Shown here: positions 10,060 to 18,394 of the stretch, in pieces | Numbering within the stretch: position 1 is the first letter of the stretch | Layout of the letters: each line of letters starts with the position of its first letter | From: Discostella pseudostelligera | Taxonomy: Eukaryota; Bacillariophyta; Thalassiosirophyceae; Thalassiosirales; Thalassiosiraceae | Assembly: GCA_036940085.1 (NCBI GenBank) | Contig: JALLBK010000214.1 | Location: 1-18,394 of the forward strand | Direction: 5' to 3' | DNA: 18,394 nucleotides | Position numbers and translations under genes: made by a program | Notes under the pieces: model-generated | Seen by the model: the letters and a program-made list of their open reading frames with translations, nothing else | Databases searched by the model: none | Told to the model about the DNA's origin: nothing

Positions 10060-10464
10060 ATGGTCAACCAAACCAACCCCGTCGACGCCGACGGCTGTGT
10101 TGGTTGCGGCGATGTATGCGCCGATGATCGGTTGCCGGCGAGCGATGACTGGGTGGTGGTGAACCCACTATCAACTTTAACAATTGAACTTGAAGTAGAT
10201 ACGATATCTAAAGAGAGTGAGCTCGGAGACGAATACAATAAAGTCGATGATGTCATCCCTCTCTCAATGACATCATCTGACATCATAGGGAATCGTTTTG
10301 AATCAACTTTGCACTGTGGCCTACTGTGGCGTTATGTATTATGTATGATGGATGGGATATTATTTTGTATAGGGGTAATTAATTACAAATTCCTCTGTAG
10401 AATCGAGAGGGATTTCTTCCTGATTCTTCGTTTCCGCCGTTTCTCTCTTTTCTTTTTTCTTTAA
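10060..10464 (+). CDS. Small hypothetical protein (weakly supported)
   Basis: ORF of 134 codons with ATG in a fair context (cgtcATGg). The first roughly 80 residues are acidic with plausible protein character (VDADGCVGCGDVCADD, then Asp/Glu/Ser/Val-rich), and the codons use C or G in the third position at the start. After about 10300 the translation becomes hydrophobic and aromatic and overlaps the better-looking minus-strand ORF at 10360-10506, so the true end, if any, is probably earlier or spliced. The minus strand of the same stretch also has an open Ser/Thr-rich frame (10026-10286). No family recognised. Confidence 0.3.
   Translation: MVNQTNPVDADGCVGCGDVCADDRLPASDDWVVVNPLSTLTIELEVDTISKESELGDEYNKVDDVIPLSMTSSDIIGNRFESTLHCGLLWRYVLCMMDGILFCIGVINYKFLCRIERDFFLILRFRRFSLFFFL
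10246..10286. repeat. 11-bp inverted repeat with a third TGACATCAT copy
   Basis: GATGATGTCAT (10246-10256) and ATGACATCATC (10267-10277) are perfect reverse complements with a 10-nt spacer. Another TGACATCAT follows directly at 10278-10286. It could form a hairpin in RNA or be a clustered binding site. It falls inside the weak ORF at 10060-10464. Confidence 0.6.
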
Positions 10465-10506
10465 CTTCCTTCTGGAAGCAGTGGAAGATACGTTTGCAAC
10501 TTCCAT
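10360..10506 (-). CDS. Possible small basic/acidic protein or first exon (weakly supported)
   Basis: From ATG at 10506 a 48-residue frame runs left: a Ser/Thr start, a strongly basic block (RRKLKKKEKR), then an acidic, polar end (EEIPLDSTEEFVINYPYTK). The composition looks more like a real protein than the aromatic plus-strand reading. It begins 7 bp left of a GGCGGGAA element. A possible GT donor after EEF would make it the first exon of a longer gene, but I found no convincing next exon. No family recognised. Confidence 0.3.
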   Translation of the reverse strand: MEVANVSSTASRRKLKKKEKRETAETKNQEEIPLDSTEEFVINYPYTK

Positions 10507-10512
10507 CTTTTT

Positions 10513-10550
10513 GGCGGGAACTCGCGAATTTGAATTTCCAACTTCCCGCC
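10513..10550. promoter_or_regulatory. Inverted pair of E2F-like elements upstream of PEPC
   Basis: GGCGGGAA at 10513-10520 and TTCCCGCC at 10543-10550 are exact reverse complements separated by 22 bp. They lie about 300 bp before the carboxylase start and immediately upstream of the small minus-strand ORF, so they could serve a bidirectional promoter. TCGCGAA at 10522-10528 lies between them. Confidence 0.45.
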
Positions 10551-10636
10551 ACAAAGAAGAAGATCCAAAATCCAAAACCCAAAACCGGCGCAACTCCAAC
10601 TCTAGAACCGAGAACCAAGAACCGAGAACCAACAGC

Positions 10637-10825
10637 ATGCAGCAGCAACACAAACACGCAACACAAACACAAAAGCAACACCACAAGCAACACAGACCAA
10701 CACCACCAAAACCAAAAGCGAAAGCAACATCACATTTTTCCAAGCACCAACACCCAACGCCATCATCATCGATCATCGTCTCGATTATTAAAGATATTCC
10801 TACCATAGTAGCGGCGCGCAAATAA
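10637..10825 (+). CDS. Upstream ORF in the PEPC leader (62 codons)
   Basis: ATG 10637 to TAA 10823-10825, ending 27 nt before the carboxylase ATG and in a different frame. The product would be Gln/His/Lys/Pro-rich, reflecting the CAA/ACA-rich leader, with no domain. If the transcript starts upstream of it, this uORF could damp translation of the carboxylase. If transcription starts after 10640 it is meaningless. Confidence 0.3.
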   Translation: MQQQHKHATQTQKQHHKQHRPTPPKPKAKATSHFSKHQHPTPSSSIIVSIIKDIPTIVAARK

Positions 10826-10852
10826 ATACATCCCTTGCAATTCAAAGTGACG

Positions 10853-13800
10853 ATGATGTTATCTGCATTTCGCCGAGCCTTGGTCGTAGGGCGCGCTCGT
10901 CATGCCGTCCAAGCCATCGGCATCAGCAGCAACGCCCCAATTCCAATTCGCTCATCGGCTTCTACTCTTCTCCATCATGGTCATCCACGTCGGCAGCATC
11001 AATATCAACAAGAGTATTATCTCTCGTCGCTCAACGAACCCACCCTCTTTCCTCCCACACTTGGCACAAATGTCGACGACAACAACAAGAAGAATTTCTC
11101 CGACTACGATTACATGCTTCGATCTGATGTTCGTACCATGGGCACATTATTGGGAGATGCCATCTCGTTACATCATGGTGATGCCATTCTCGAAAAGGTG
11201 GAAAAGATGCGTCAAATGGCCAAGGAAAGTCGTGCTTCAGTCTCTACTACCACCACCCAACCGGGGGATTCTCAACGATTAGCACCCATGGTGGATTTTG
11301 TTCGTCAATTAAGTGCACAAGAAATTGGCATCATCTCCCGAGCCTTTGCTCACTTTTTAGGAGTGGCCAATGCCGCCGAGGCACATCAACGTTGTCGTCG
11401 TCTTAAGATGGATTTGGCCAAGGAGGGTTCGGTGGGATTATTGGGGGCATTGCATGAAACGAAACGAGATTCTACTGCTGGTGTGCTTTCTCAATTTCTG
11501 AATGGTGGGGGAGAAGGTGGGAAGAAGAAGGTGTCCAAGGAGGCACTATTCAACTCACTCATTAATCAAACTGTGGAATTGGTATTAACTGCCCATCCTA
11601 CCCAAGTCAATCGACGAACATTGTTGGAAAAACATGGCCGTGTGCAAAAAATTCTAGATGAAGCCGATGATATTCGTGAGAGTGGTACGCCCTACCAACG
11701 CCAGCTCCTCGATGATGCACTACGTCGAGAGATTGCATCTATTTGGCAAACGGATGAAGTATCGCGCGTGAAGCCCTCACCACAATCCGAGGCTGAACGG
11801 GGTACGCTCGTCCTTGAGACGGTATTGTGGGAGGTATTGCCATCGTTTTTACGCAAGCTGGATGCCACCATGAAAACTTTGATGGGTGGTGCAGACGACG
11901 AGGATACGAAGAAGTATGCTCTACCATTAACAGCATCCCCCATCAAATTCGCAAGTTGGATGGGTGGTGATCGTGATGGCAATCCTAATGTCACACCCAA
12001 TGTAACACGTGAGGTATGTCTTACCAACCGTATCAAGGCTGCACGGCTCCTCGAGGCGGATGTCCGTGAAGTCATGGGATTGTTGTCTGGAAACCCCCCC
12101 CGTGGGGTTGATGGCAAGTGCCGATATGAGAGTTCGGCAATGAGAAAGATTCGAGACCGTGTCGGCCAAGATAGTCGTGCTCCATTTCGAAGATATTTGC
12201 ACCCAGTAGCGACGAAGTTGGAGGCGACGAGTGCTTGGGCTCGACAGGAACTTCGAAAGTTGCAAAAGGAGAATGAACTGGAGGGCGTGATGAGGAGTGT
12301 GTACAACGATGAGCAATTCACAACGATTATTTCACCGGATATGGTCTATCTCAACAAAGATGAACTGTTGGAAGAACTACTAACCGTCCACCAGGCACTC
12401 TGTGATACCGGAAATGCCATCGCGGCCGATGGCAGATTAACTGATGTCATTCGCAAGGTGTCGACATTTGGTCTAACTCTTATCCCCCTGGACATTCGTC
12501 AGGAGAGCGATCGTCACTCCGAGGCCCTCGATTGCATTACTAGGTATCTTGGATTGGGAAGTTACTTGCAATGGGATGAGGGGGCACGTGTTAGTTGGAT
12601 CACGCAGCAGTTGCAAAGTCGACGTCCACTATTACGTGCAGGAGCATGGAATGAGGCAGGAAACGAAGGTTTTTTCACGGCGACGGCAAAGGATACATTA
12701 GAGACATTTCAGATGATATCCGAGCAGCATGAGGCAAGTTTAGGCGCCTACGTGATCTCTCAGTGCACTTCCACGTCGGATATACTTGCAGTATTGCTTC
12801 TTCAATTGGATGCAGGCGTAAAAAAGTCTCTCCGTGTCGTGCCCCTGTTCGAGACTCTCCTTGATCTCAATGGTGCCGCCGCAACGATAGAGCAGCTGTT
12901 CAATATTCCTGCATACATTGGCAATCTTGAGGGACGCAAGCAAGAAATTATGATTGGCTACTCTGACTCTGCCAAGGATGCAGGACGATTGGCTGCCACT
13001 TGGGCGCAATATGCAACACAAGTGCAATTGGCCGAAGTTGCAAAGAAATACTCGATCGATATGGTTTTCTTTCATGGTAAAGGAGGAACCGTTGGGCGTG
13101 GTGGCAATCCCAACACATTCAATGCAATTGTTGCTCACGCTCCTGGGACAATCAACGGTCAATTCCGCGTTACTGAACAGGGAGAGATGATTAACCGAAA
13201 CTTTGGTTACTCAGATGTTGCCGAACGAACCTTGGACCTCTACACTGCAGCCGTATTGGCAGAACAACACACCGATCGTCCGTTACCCAAGAAGGAATGG
13301 AAGGATATGATGGATAAACTGTCGGATATTAGTTGCGATGCTTACCGAAGTGTTGTTCGCGTCGACGAACGCTTCGTGCCTTACTTCCGTGCAGCCACAC
13401 CTGAGCTTGAGCTTGCCAATTTGAATATCGGGTCCAGGCCTGCAAAGCGAAAGGCCTCGGGAGGGGTGGAAAGTCTCCGAGCAATACCGTGGATCTTCGC
13501 GTGGACACAGACTCGGTTGAACCTACCTACCTGGCTAGGGGTTGGAGAGGCGATTAATGAAGTTCTTCGTAGTGAAGACAATGAGACCCTACGAACAATG
13601 TACAAAGAATGGGGGGCATTCCGCACAACCATCGATCTGGTAGAGATGACGCTATCGAAGTCTGATAGCACGATAGCCCGTCTCTACGAGAATGTCCTTG
13701 TCAGTGATGCCGAGGCTGTTGCGCTGGGGAATGAGATTCGAAACATACACGATGACACCGAGCGTGCAATTATGGACCTTTCAGGGCATACGAAACTGTC

Positions 13801-13990
13801 TGAGAATGATCACTTGCTGTTGCGTCTTATGGCGGTTCGAAATCCATACGTTGACTGCTTGAATGTGCTCCAGGTCGAGACATTGAAGCGCCTTCGTCAG
13901 AGTGGCAGTGACGCTGAGAAAGAAGTGCTGAACGACGCTCTCCTTACTACGATTACAGGAATTGCAAATGGAATGGGTAATACCGGATGA
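10853..13990 (+). CDS. PEPC: Phosphoenolpyruvate carboxylase, probably mitochondrial
   Basis: Single exon, 1045 residues from ATG 10853 (a second ATG follows at once). PEPC adds bicarbonate to phosphoenolpyruvate, giving oxaloacetate and phosphate. Active-site landmarks are in order: TAHPTQVNRR with the catalytic histidine H248, GGDRDGNPNVTPNVT, LDIRQESDRH, IGYSDSAKDAGR, HGKGGTVGRGGNP (H741 onward), EQGEMINRNFG, FAWTQTR, and the C-terminal NPYVDCLN and GNTG end like the usual QNTG. The family is usually about 880-970 residues; the excess is mainly a 60-100-residue N-terminal extension. That begins with an Arg-rich, non-acidic stretch (SAFRRALVVGRARHAV), typical of a mitochondrial presequence and without the hydrophobic signal peptide of diatom plastid or periplastid proteins. 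The plant N-terminal phosphorylation motif is not seen. Identity is secure; location is inferred. Confidence 0.95.
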   Translation: MMLSAFRRALVVGRARHAVQAIGISSNAPIPIRSSASTLLHHGHPRRQHQYQQEYYLSSLNEPTLFPPTLGTNVDDNNKKNFSDYDYMLRSDVRTMGTLLGDAISLHHGDAILEKVEKMRQMAKESRASVSTTTTQPGDSQRLAPMVDFVRQLSAQEIGIISRAFAHFLGVANAAEAHQRCRRLKMDLAKEGSVGLLGALHETKRDSTAGVLSQFLNGGGEGGKKKVSKEALFNSLINQTVELVLTAHPTQVNRRTLLEKHGRVQKILDEADDIRESGTPYQRQLLDDALRREIASIWQTDEVSRVKPSPQSEAERGTLVLETVLWEVLPSFLRKLDATMKTLMGGADDEDTKKYALPLTASPIKFASWMGGDRDGNPNVTPNVTREVCLTNRIKAARLLEADVREVMGLLSGNPPRGVDGKCRYESSAMRKIRDRVGQDSRAPFRRYLHPVATKLEATSAWARQELRKLQKENELEGVMRSVYNDEQFTTIISPDMVYLNKDELLEELLTVHQALCDTGNAIAADGRLTDVIRKVSTFGLTLIPLDIRQESDRHSEALDCITRYLGLGSYLQWDEGARVSWITQQLQSRRPLLRAGAWNEAGNEGFFTATAKDTLETFQMISEQHEASLGAYVISQCTSTSDILAVLLLQLDAGVKKSLRVVPLFETLLDLNGAAATIEQLFNIPAYIGNLEGRKQEIMIGYSDSAKDAGRLAATWAQYATQVQLAEVAKKYSIDMVFFHGKGGTVGRGGNPNTFNAIVAHAPGTINGQFRVTEQGEMINRNFGYSDVAERTLDLYTAAVLAEQHTDRPLPKKEWKDMMDKLSDISCDAYRSVVRVDERFVPYFRAATPELELANLNIGSRPAKRKASGGVESLRAIPWIFAWTQTRLNLPTWLGVGEAINEVLRSEDNETLRTMYKEWGAFRTTIDLVEMTLSKSDSTIARLYENVLVSDAEAVALGNEIRNIHDDTERAIMDLSGHTKLSENDHLLLRLMAVRNPYVDCLNVLQVETLKRLRQSGSDAEKEVLNDALLTTITGIANGMGNTG

Positions 13991-14143
13991 GGAGGCCCCC
14001 ATCTTCTTTGCATCGGTTTTTGATATCAGCAATTTTCTCGCAGCTGAACATTTGTCAAGGTAGAGAAATAATTCAATGTTATTGAGCATGTTAGGTTGAC
14101 GTCCATATCGTTACCGTACTCGATTCAGATGACCTTGTAATCT
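13991..14143. other. Short convergent 3' region
   Basis: 153 bp separate the PEPC stop from the convergent glycosyltransferase stop. No gene or clear hairpin is seen. The two 3' UTRs probably overlap. Confidence 0.6.
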
Positions 14144-17100
14144 TCAACCGCAATGATGGTAAAGAATGGCATGCATTCGTCTCATCAAATCTCCTTTGAT
14201 ATAATGAAAGGCCACACTCTTGGCGGCACAATGATCGATACCCCACTTGACATCGACACTGTAATTCGAGTACCAATCGTCCTTCGGATTCGCTGGGGGT
14301 TGATACGTGAGGTGGTGCCCGGGCTCAAACGGCATGTAGCGCTCTCCTCCTGCCTCATCCTTTGTGTCGTAGGGATATATTTCCCTCTGTGTGAAAGGTT
14401 TGAGTTGAAGGAATCAATGAGATAATGATGTGCAGAGTACGTTAAAGTCAGAGAATAAGTATCGAGGCTTTACCTTTCTGAGACAGGTGGCAACCATGAC
14501 ATCTTCCGAGAATGTATGCATTTGCGGAAAACACTCCGGGAAGCAATCAACGACCAATGTTTTCAACGCGGCCTTGTTCATCGTGTATCCCGACCCTCCA
14601 GATATGAACATTCTATCTCTGTTTCCGCCTTCAGCGAAGCGGCGGCCCAAAAAGAGTGGAGTCTGTGAGTCCTCGGTGCCGTCAGGCAAATACTGCCCAC
14701 CATTCGATGCTAGCTGAATCTCCTCGCTCTCGAGATACAAACGTAGATTCTCCACGATGAGATATAGATCATCGCCACCAATGTGGAAATAGTCATACTT
14801 CTCATAGTAATGATCGTAGATGTACGACCACATTGCCCTAACCTTCTGCCAAATGTTATTGTACTCCTCTGGACCCTCGTGTGGTATGTTGACTGTACCT
14901 AATTTTGTGTCAGTCTTCGTCGAGGCGACCATGAATCCGTCGCATTTTTGACTATTTCGCGGATTGTGCAAGCGATAGATATTAGTTTCAGCATCACGAA
15001 GAACAATTTCCGATTAGTTGAACCGTCGGTAACTCACCCCCAAGTCTCATGAATAGCAGGTACCCTATCATGATTCTGTTCTGTAGTATAAACGAAGCAA
15101 AATATCTTCACCCGCTTCTGTTTTGCCAGACCATGCTCCGCTCTCCTCTCCGCGGCTTCATGGCCTTGCAAATCAACAAATACCTTCTTCGTTAACATTT
15201 GATAGTTCGGATCACCCTTCTTACACAATCGTGCACGCTCATCGTCATTTTTAATTGTGAACTGGGGTGGATTGTTATGCAATGCCGTCTCGTCGTGGAT
15301 GTAGCCGTAGACGCCATTCTCATCGGTGGCACCCATGTGAGGGTGAGCTACATGCCCACCGGAGGCGTCGACATACGCTAGTTTGACGGGACTTGCTTTG
15401 GATATAATTGCCATCCGAGCGCTGTCGAGAGGATGAGATGGCAAGATCTTTGTGCCGTCGGCGTTCTTCGAGATGACGGGCTGATGAATCAAGTCCAAAT
15501 GTGGGTTGTTGGCATTGACCTCCTCCGCTTCCCCATCTTTGTTGCCGTCTTCAACGAAGTCTAGGCCGGTGTGAACATGCTGCGCATACCACGAGAATGG
15601 ACGGCACTTCTTATCCAACCCCGATGGGAACGTTGGCGATAGACGAGCCTCGGATGCGATCCTAACAAGAGTTTGTTCCATCTCCTTCGCCTTATCGAGC
15701 AACACTCGTTTTTCCTCGACTCCTCGTCCGACTACAACCTTAGAATGCCACCACAATGATGCCGAGTAATCAGCAATCGCCTTCAATATCCCAGCATAGT
15801 ACACACCATCGTCATGACCGGACATCCAGGCGCTAACGATACGCGCGGCCATCGGACCCGACAATTCTGACACATCAGTTGAGCTCAAGACCAAAGGATT
15901 CACCACTACCCTCGCTCGAAGTCGAGACGTCTCACCACCACCACCGTCATCATTCAATATATCAATACCATCCGCACACATCCATAAATTAAACGACAAT
16001 TCCAAATCGGCCGCATAGTAATTGGTAACTACGCCATCATCATTCGATGGGAGGGAATTGTAAGTGTACAATCGTAGTGCCGTAGCCGCACCACCGGTGA
16101 GGGGTGTAGGATAGGACATTCCATTGGCAAGTGCCATATCTTGAGTGGATGCAATGGAATGTATGGGGTGGAATGTTTTATCGAAGGAATAGGTGGTGCC
16201 GACTTTAGACGGTTGTATTGCATTTTTGTTGCTGACGTTGTCGGTGATGGAGGAGTAGTCGATGACCAATGAAATGGCGTTGGCGGGTGGTGATAATCGA
16301 GCATGACGGCTGCCACCACCGTCCTCGTTTTCATCCGAAGAAGATGTCAATAGCAGCGCGTCGGAAACATCATCCAGCCATATTCTACCATCCGCAACAT
16401 CTCCAACGTTGGCACCAACTTTATTGCCATCGAATTCTCGTAGCTGAGCATCACACCTCAAGAAGAGCAAAATCAAGTCCTCCTCTTTTGATTTCGACCC
16501 CGATTCCTCATGCTTCCCCGCGAGTACATTAATGAACTGCACCGCCTTGCGACGTGATGCGGAAACACCGATGGATTGGGTGTTGTATATGGTGAAGATT
16601 TTCTCGGGATGATATGAATCCTCGTTTCGTTTTCGTTGTGGTGGTCGACCTGCATTGTCAATCTCACGTAACCCGACATCAAACAATTTCTTCTCTTCGA
16701 TTCCAACTCCCTCATCAAACACCACCACCACAACAAATATACGATGTCGATGAGTTGTCCGAAAGATCGATTCCACTGCCTGTAAGGCACTGTTATCCAA
16801 AATTGCTCGTCGTGTTTGTTGCAAATGATTAAGTTCGTCCGACATTGTGGGTGGTGTCGGTGGTGGGGATGGTACCACAATGACCACGGCCACACGTGAT
16901 TTGTTACTACCTTGTAGAATTCCGTCGGGAGACATTAACATTCTATCATATTCACCATTACCACTAATACCAACATTATTGACGTCATAATTGATGTTGC
17001 GACTACTACTATTGGGATTGCCATCATGTCTCGAAACGATCAATAATAATAGTACGAGCAGAGGCCAGAGGCAGGCGAATGCCAGGGATAGAGTTGCCTT

Positions 17101-17409
17101 GTGCCGCTCTGCTGCTGATAGTAATGGCGATGTTGATGATGATACTGCCCGTATCCGACGCCTGTTCTCTCCCATAGGCATAGCACGGGGAGGAGGAAGA
17201 GAACCCAATTCTATTGATGCATCTATAGCAGATTCGGCTGCAATGTTAATGGCAACCGAATCATTCATTGTTTCACGATGTTGGTGATCGGCAGCAGCAG
17301 ATTCAGTGGCAACCGGACGATCGTCGCTGCCGCTACCGCTGCTGTAATTATATGGACGGCGGATAGGATCGCCTGCCTCGCTTTTGGAACGCATGGAGGG
17401 ATAGCGCAT
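14144..17409 (-). CDS. Two-domain Golgi-type glycosyltransferase: degenerate GT27-like domain fused to C1GALT1-like GT31 domain
   Basis: Three-exon model on the minus strand: 15038-17409, 14474-14951, 14144-14386; 3093 nt, 1030 residues; introns 86 and 87 nt, GT-AG, frame-consistent. A single membrane segment at about 106-126 gives type II topology, typical of Golgi enzymes. Residues 765-1030 match core-1 beta-1,3-galactosyltransferase: HETWGQKCDGF, GGDDLY (D851, D852), GRRF, SGGSGY (908-913), SEDVMVATCLR (939-949), PFEPGHHL and VAFHY. Human-type enzymes have DDD where this has GDD. Residues about 170-620 follow GT27 polypeptide GalNAc-transferase landmarks: LLFLRCDAQ (314-322) at the DxH site, WLDDVSDALL, PTPLTGG (434-440), AADLELSFNLWMC (466-478), and CRPFSWYAQHV (602-612), like the CK.F.WYL.NV block. 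The DxH residues are replaced, so this domain may be inactive. GT31 is secure; the GT27 relation rests on motif order. Confidence 0.85.
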
Positions 17410-17713
17410 TCTTAGCTGTGGATAGAGGTAGGAAGAGGGGCAGTAGCGCCGATATCAAGCCGGTGCCATTACCGACATGGCCATGGTCATCGTCGTCGCT
17501 CGTCGGTCATCGCGGGGGTATTAGTTTTTGGCGGGAGATTGGGAGATATGGCGGGAAACCGGGGAGCTGACCAAAGATTAGCGAGCGAGCAGCGATCACT
17601 CAGCTCTTGCTCTTGACCTTGTCGAGTGATCATGACCATGACAAAGGCGACTGGCGACTGCCGATGGCATCCTGAATGCAGTAGTATTTCCGTCTCTTAC
17701 ACGAATGGATTAA
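17410..17713. other. Intergenic region and promoter of the glycosyltransferase
   Basis: About 300 bp between the glycosyltransferase start (minus strand) and the gene remnant to the right. It holds two E2F-like elements (listed separately) and short GCGAGC/AGCGAG repeats near 17580. No convincing gene is seen. Confidence 0.5.
17530..17557. promoter_or_regulatory. Two E2F-like elements upstream of the glycosyltransferase
   Basis: GGCGGGAG at 17530-17537 and GGCGGGAA at 17550-17557 lie 20 bp apart in the same orientation, about 120-150 bp upstream of the minus-strand start at 17409. They match the octamers upstream of three other genes here. Confidence 0.45.
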
Positions 17714-18291
17714 TCACCTTTCGAAAATATTTATCCAAAGTTTGAGGAAGAGTACGTAAAGCTGGAACAAAAGTTCCACGATGGCAAAAGCATCGACAGC
17801 ATCAAAATGTCTCTGCTGGATCACCGAGACGAGATGCTGGAGAAAAAAGCGTACAAGCTGGAAGCGAATAAGCATGCCAATGCTGCCTATGTTGTGGCTT
17901 CCATGGCCGCGAACATTGGTGCTCCCTTGTCGGGTCTAGCGCTCACTGTGCCATACGTAGTTTGGTTGTGCAGACATTTGCAAAGGAATTGGGAATTGTA
18001 TCACCGAAGAAGACTACCGAGTCCATTTTTCTTGAGTACATTATCAAGTACGGCGTTAAAACTTTGGTCGAAGACTTGATACTAACTGATGGTGCTACTG
18101 CCCCAGTCCCAGGTTTAGCTGCGATAGTAATGCCCATCAAGTGGAAAATGCACCGAGACCACCGATCACATATGATTCATTTCATCCTTGAGAAAGCAAA
18201 GGAATATCATAGACATTGGATTACCGAAGAAATAAGACTTTCCATGCATAAGGATTACAACAACGCGGCGACACCCGTCATTATCTGGTAA
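17714..18291 (+). pseudogene. Frameshifted remnant of an unidentified gene
   Basis: After an in-frame TAA (17711-17713) one frame is open with good protein character (charged helix, LDHRDEMLEKKAYKLEANKH, then ANAAYVVASMAANIGAPLSG) up to about 17956. Equally good character continues in the next frame from about 17965 (VQTFAKELGIVSPKKTTES... to PVIIW, stop 18289-18291). The first frame meets no sense continuation after the switch, so a single-base indel or sequencing error near 17950-17970 best explains it. The only ATG in the first frame before the switch that keeps most of it is 17807; the upstream 31 codons lack a start, so a 5' exon may be missing. The protein has a Gly/Ala-rich hydrophobic middle and a basic, His-rich C-terminal part. 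No family recognised. Confidence 0.45.
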
Positions 18292-18394
18292 GCTTGGAAG
18301 GAAAGATGAAAGAGAAGACCTTTGCCATCTGACGAGCTCTGTCTTGAGCTGGGGGCTGGGGACCTGAGTGAAAGGCACAAACTGAATGAATTGA
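18292..18394. other. Window end, no feature seen
   Basis: About 100 bp downstream of the remnant's stop. Nothing is recognisable on either strand. Confidence 0.5.

Noticed and set aside
10360..10845. 161-codon minus-strand Cys/Val/Leu-rich reading
   Set aside because: The part right of 10506 is the antisense of the CAA/ACA-rich PEPC leader, which gives an artificial Cys/Val/Leu-rich peptide, and its start lies at the PEPC start region. Only the part left of ATG 10506 is kept as a weak candidate.
10835..10852. PEPC start at 10835
   Set aside because: That codon is TTG; the first ATG in frame is at 10853, which opens the presequence-like region.
11692..12321. 209-codon minus-strand ORF inside PEPC
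   Set aside because: Antisense of a conserved coding region, with no protein character.
16980..16987. TGACGTCA palindrome as an aureochrome target
   Set aside because: The core matches, but it lies over 400 bp inside the glycosyltransferase coding sequence and a single 8-mer is expected by chance.
1..18394. Transposons, tRNA or rRNA genes, CRISPR arrays
   Set aside because: No terminal repeats, transposase or reverse transcriptase motifs, cloverleaf sequences or spaced repeats were seen by eye.

Overview
The window looks like nuclear DNA of a photosynthetic stramenopile, most likely a diatom. The strongest evidence is an aureochrome (a bZIP plus LOV blue-light regulator known only from stramenopiles) at 7536-9928 on the minus strand. 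Short introns (77-159 nt) with GTRAGT-like donors, serine-, aspartate- and glutamine-rich low-complexity inserts, and short gene spacing fit this. Everything here was read by eye; the splice models rest on reading frame and protein continuity, not on transcripts.

Layout. 1-254: tail of an unidentified coding region with an in-frame TAG. 987-5631 (+): six-exon metallo-beta-lactamase-fold protein with a C-terminal cyclic-nucleotide-binding-like domain, a predicted cyclic-nucleotide phosphodiesterase. 6086-6901 (+): intronless ubiquitin-conjugating (E2) enzyme with a large serine-rich insert. 7536-9928 (-): four-exon aureochrome. 10060-10464 (+) and 10360-10506 (-): two small, weakly supported ORFs. 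10853-13990 (+): intronless phosphoenolpyruvate carboxylase with a probable mitochondrial presequence and an upstream ORF. 14144-17409 (-): three-exon type II membrane glycosyltransferase. 17714-18291 (+): frameshifted gene remnant.

The most interesting object is the glycosyltransferase. Its C-terminal third is a GT31 domain of the core-1 beta-1,3-galactosyltransferase (C1GALT1) type. The large part before it, which at first looks like an anonymous stem, matches the order of landmarks in GT27 polypeptide GalNAc-transferases, but the DxH metal site is replaced. The gene thus appears to join a degenerate mucin-type O-glycan initiator to the enzyme type that normally acts next.

The genes do not form one pathway. 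A shared element may link several: E2F-like GGCGGGAA/TTCCCGCC sites, mostly in pairs, lie upstream of the phosphodiesterase, the E2, the carboxylase and the glycosyltransferase, but not in the short region upstream of the aureochrome.
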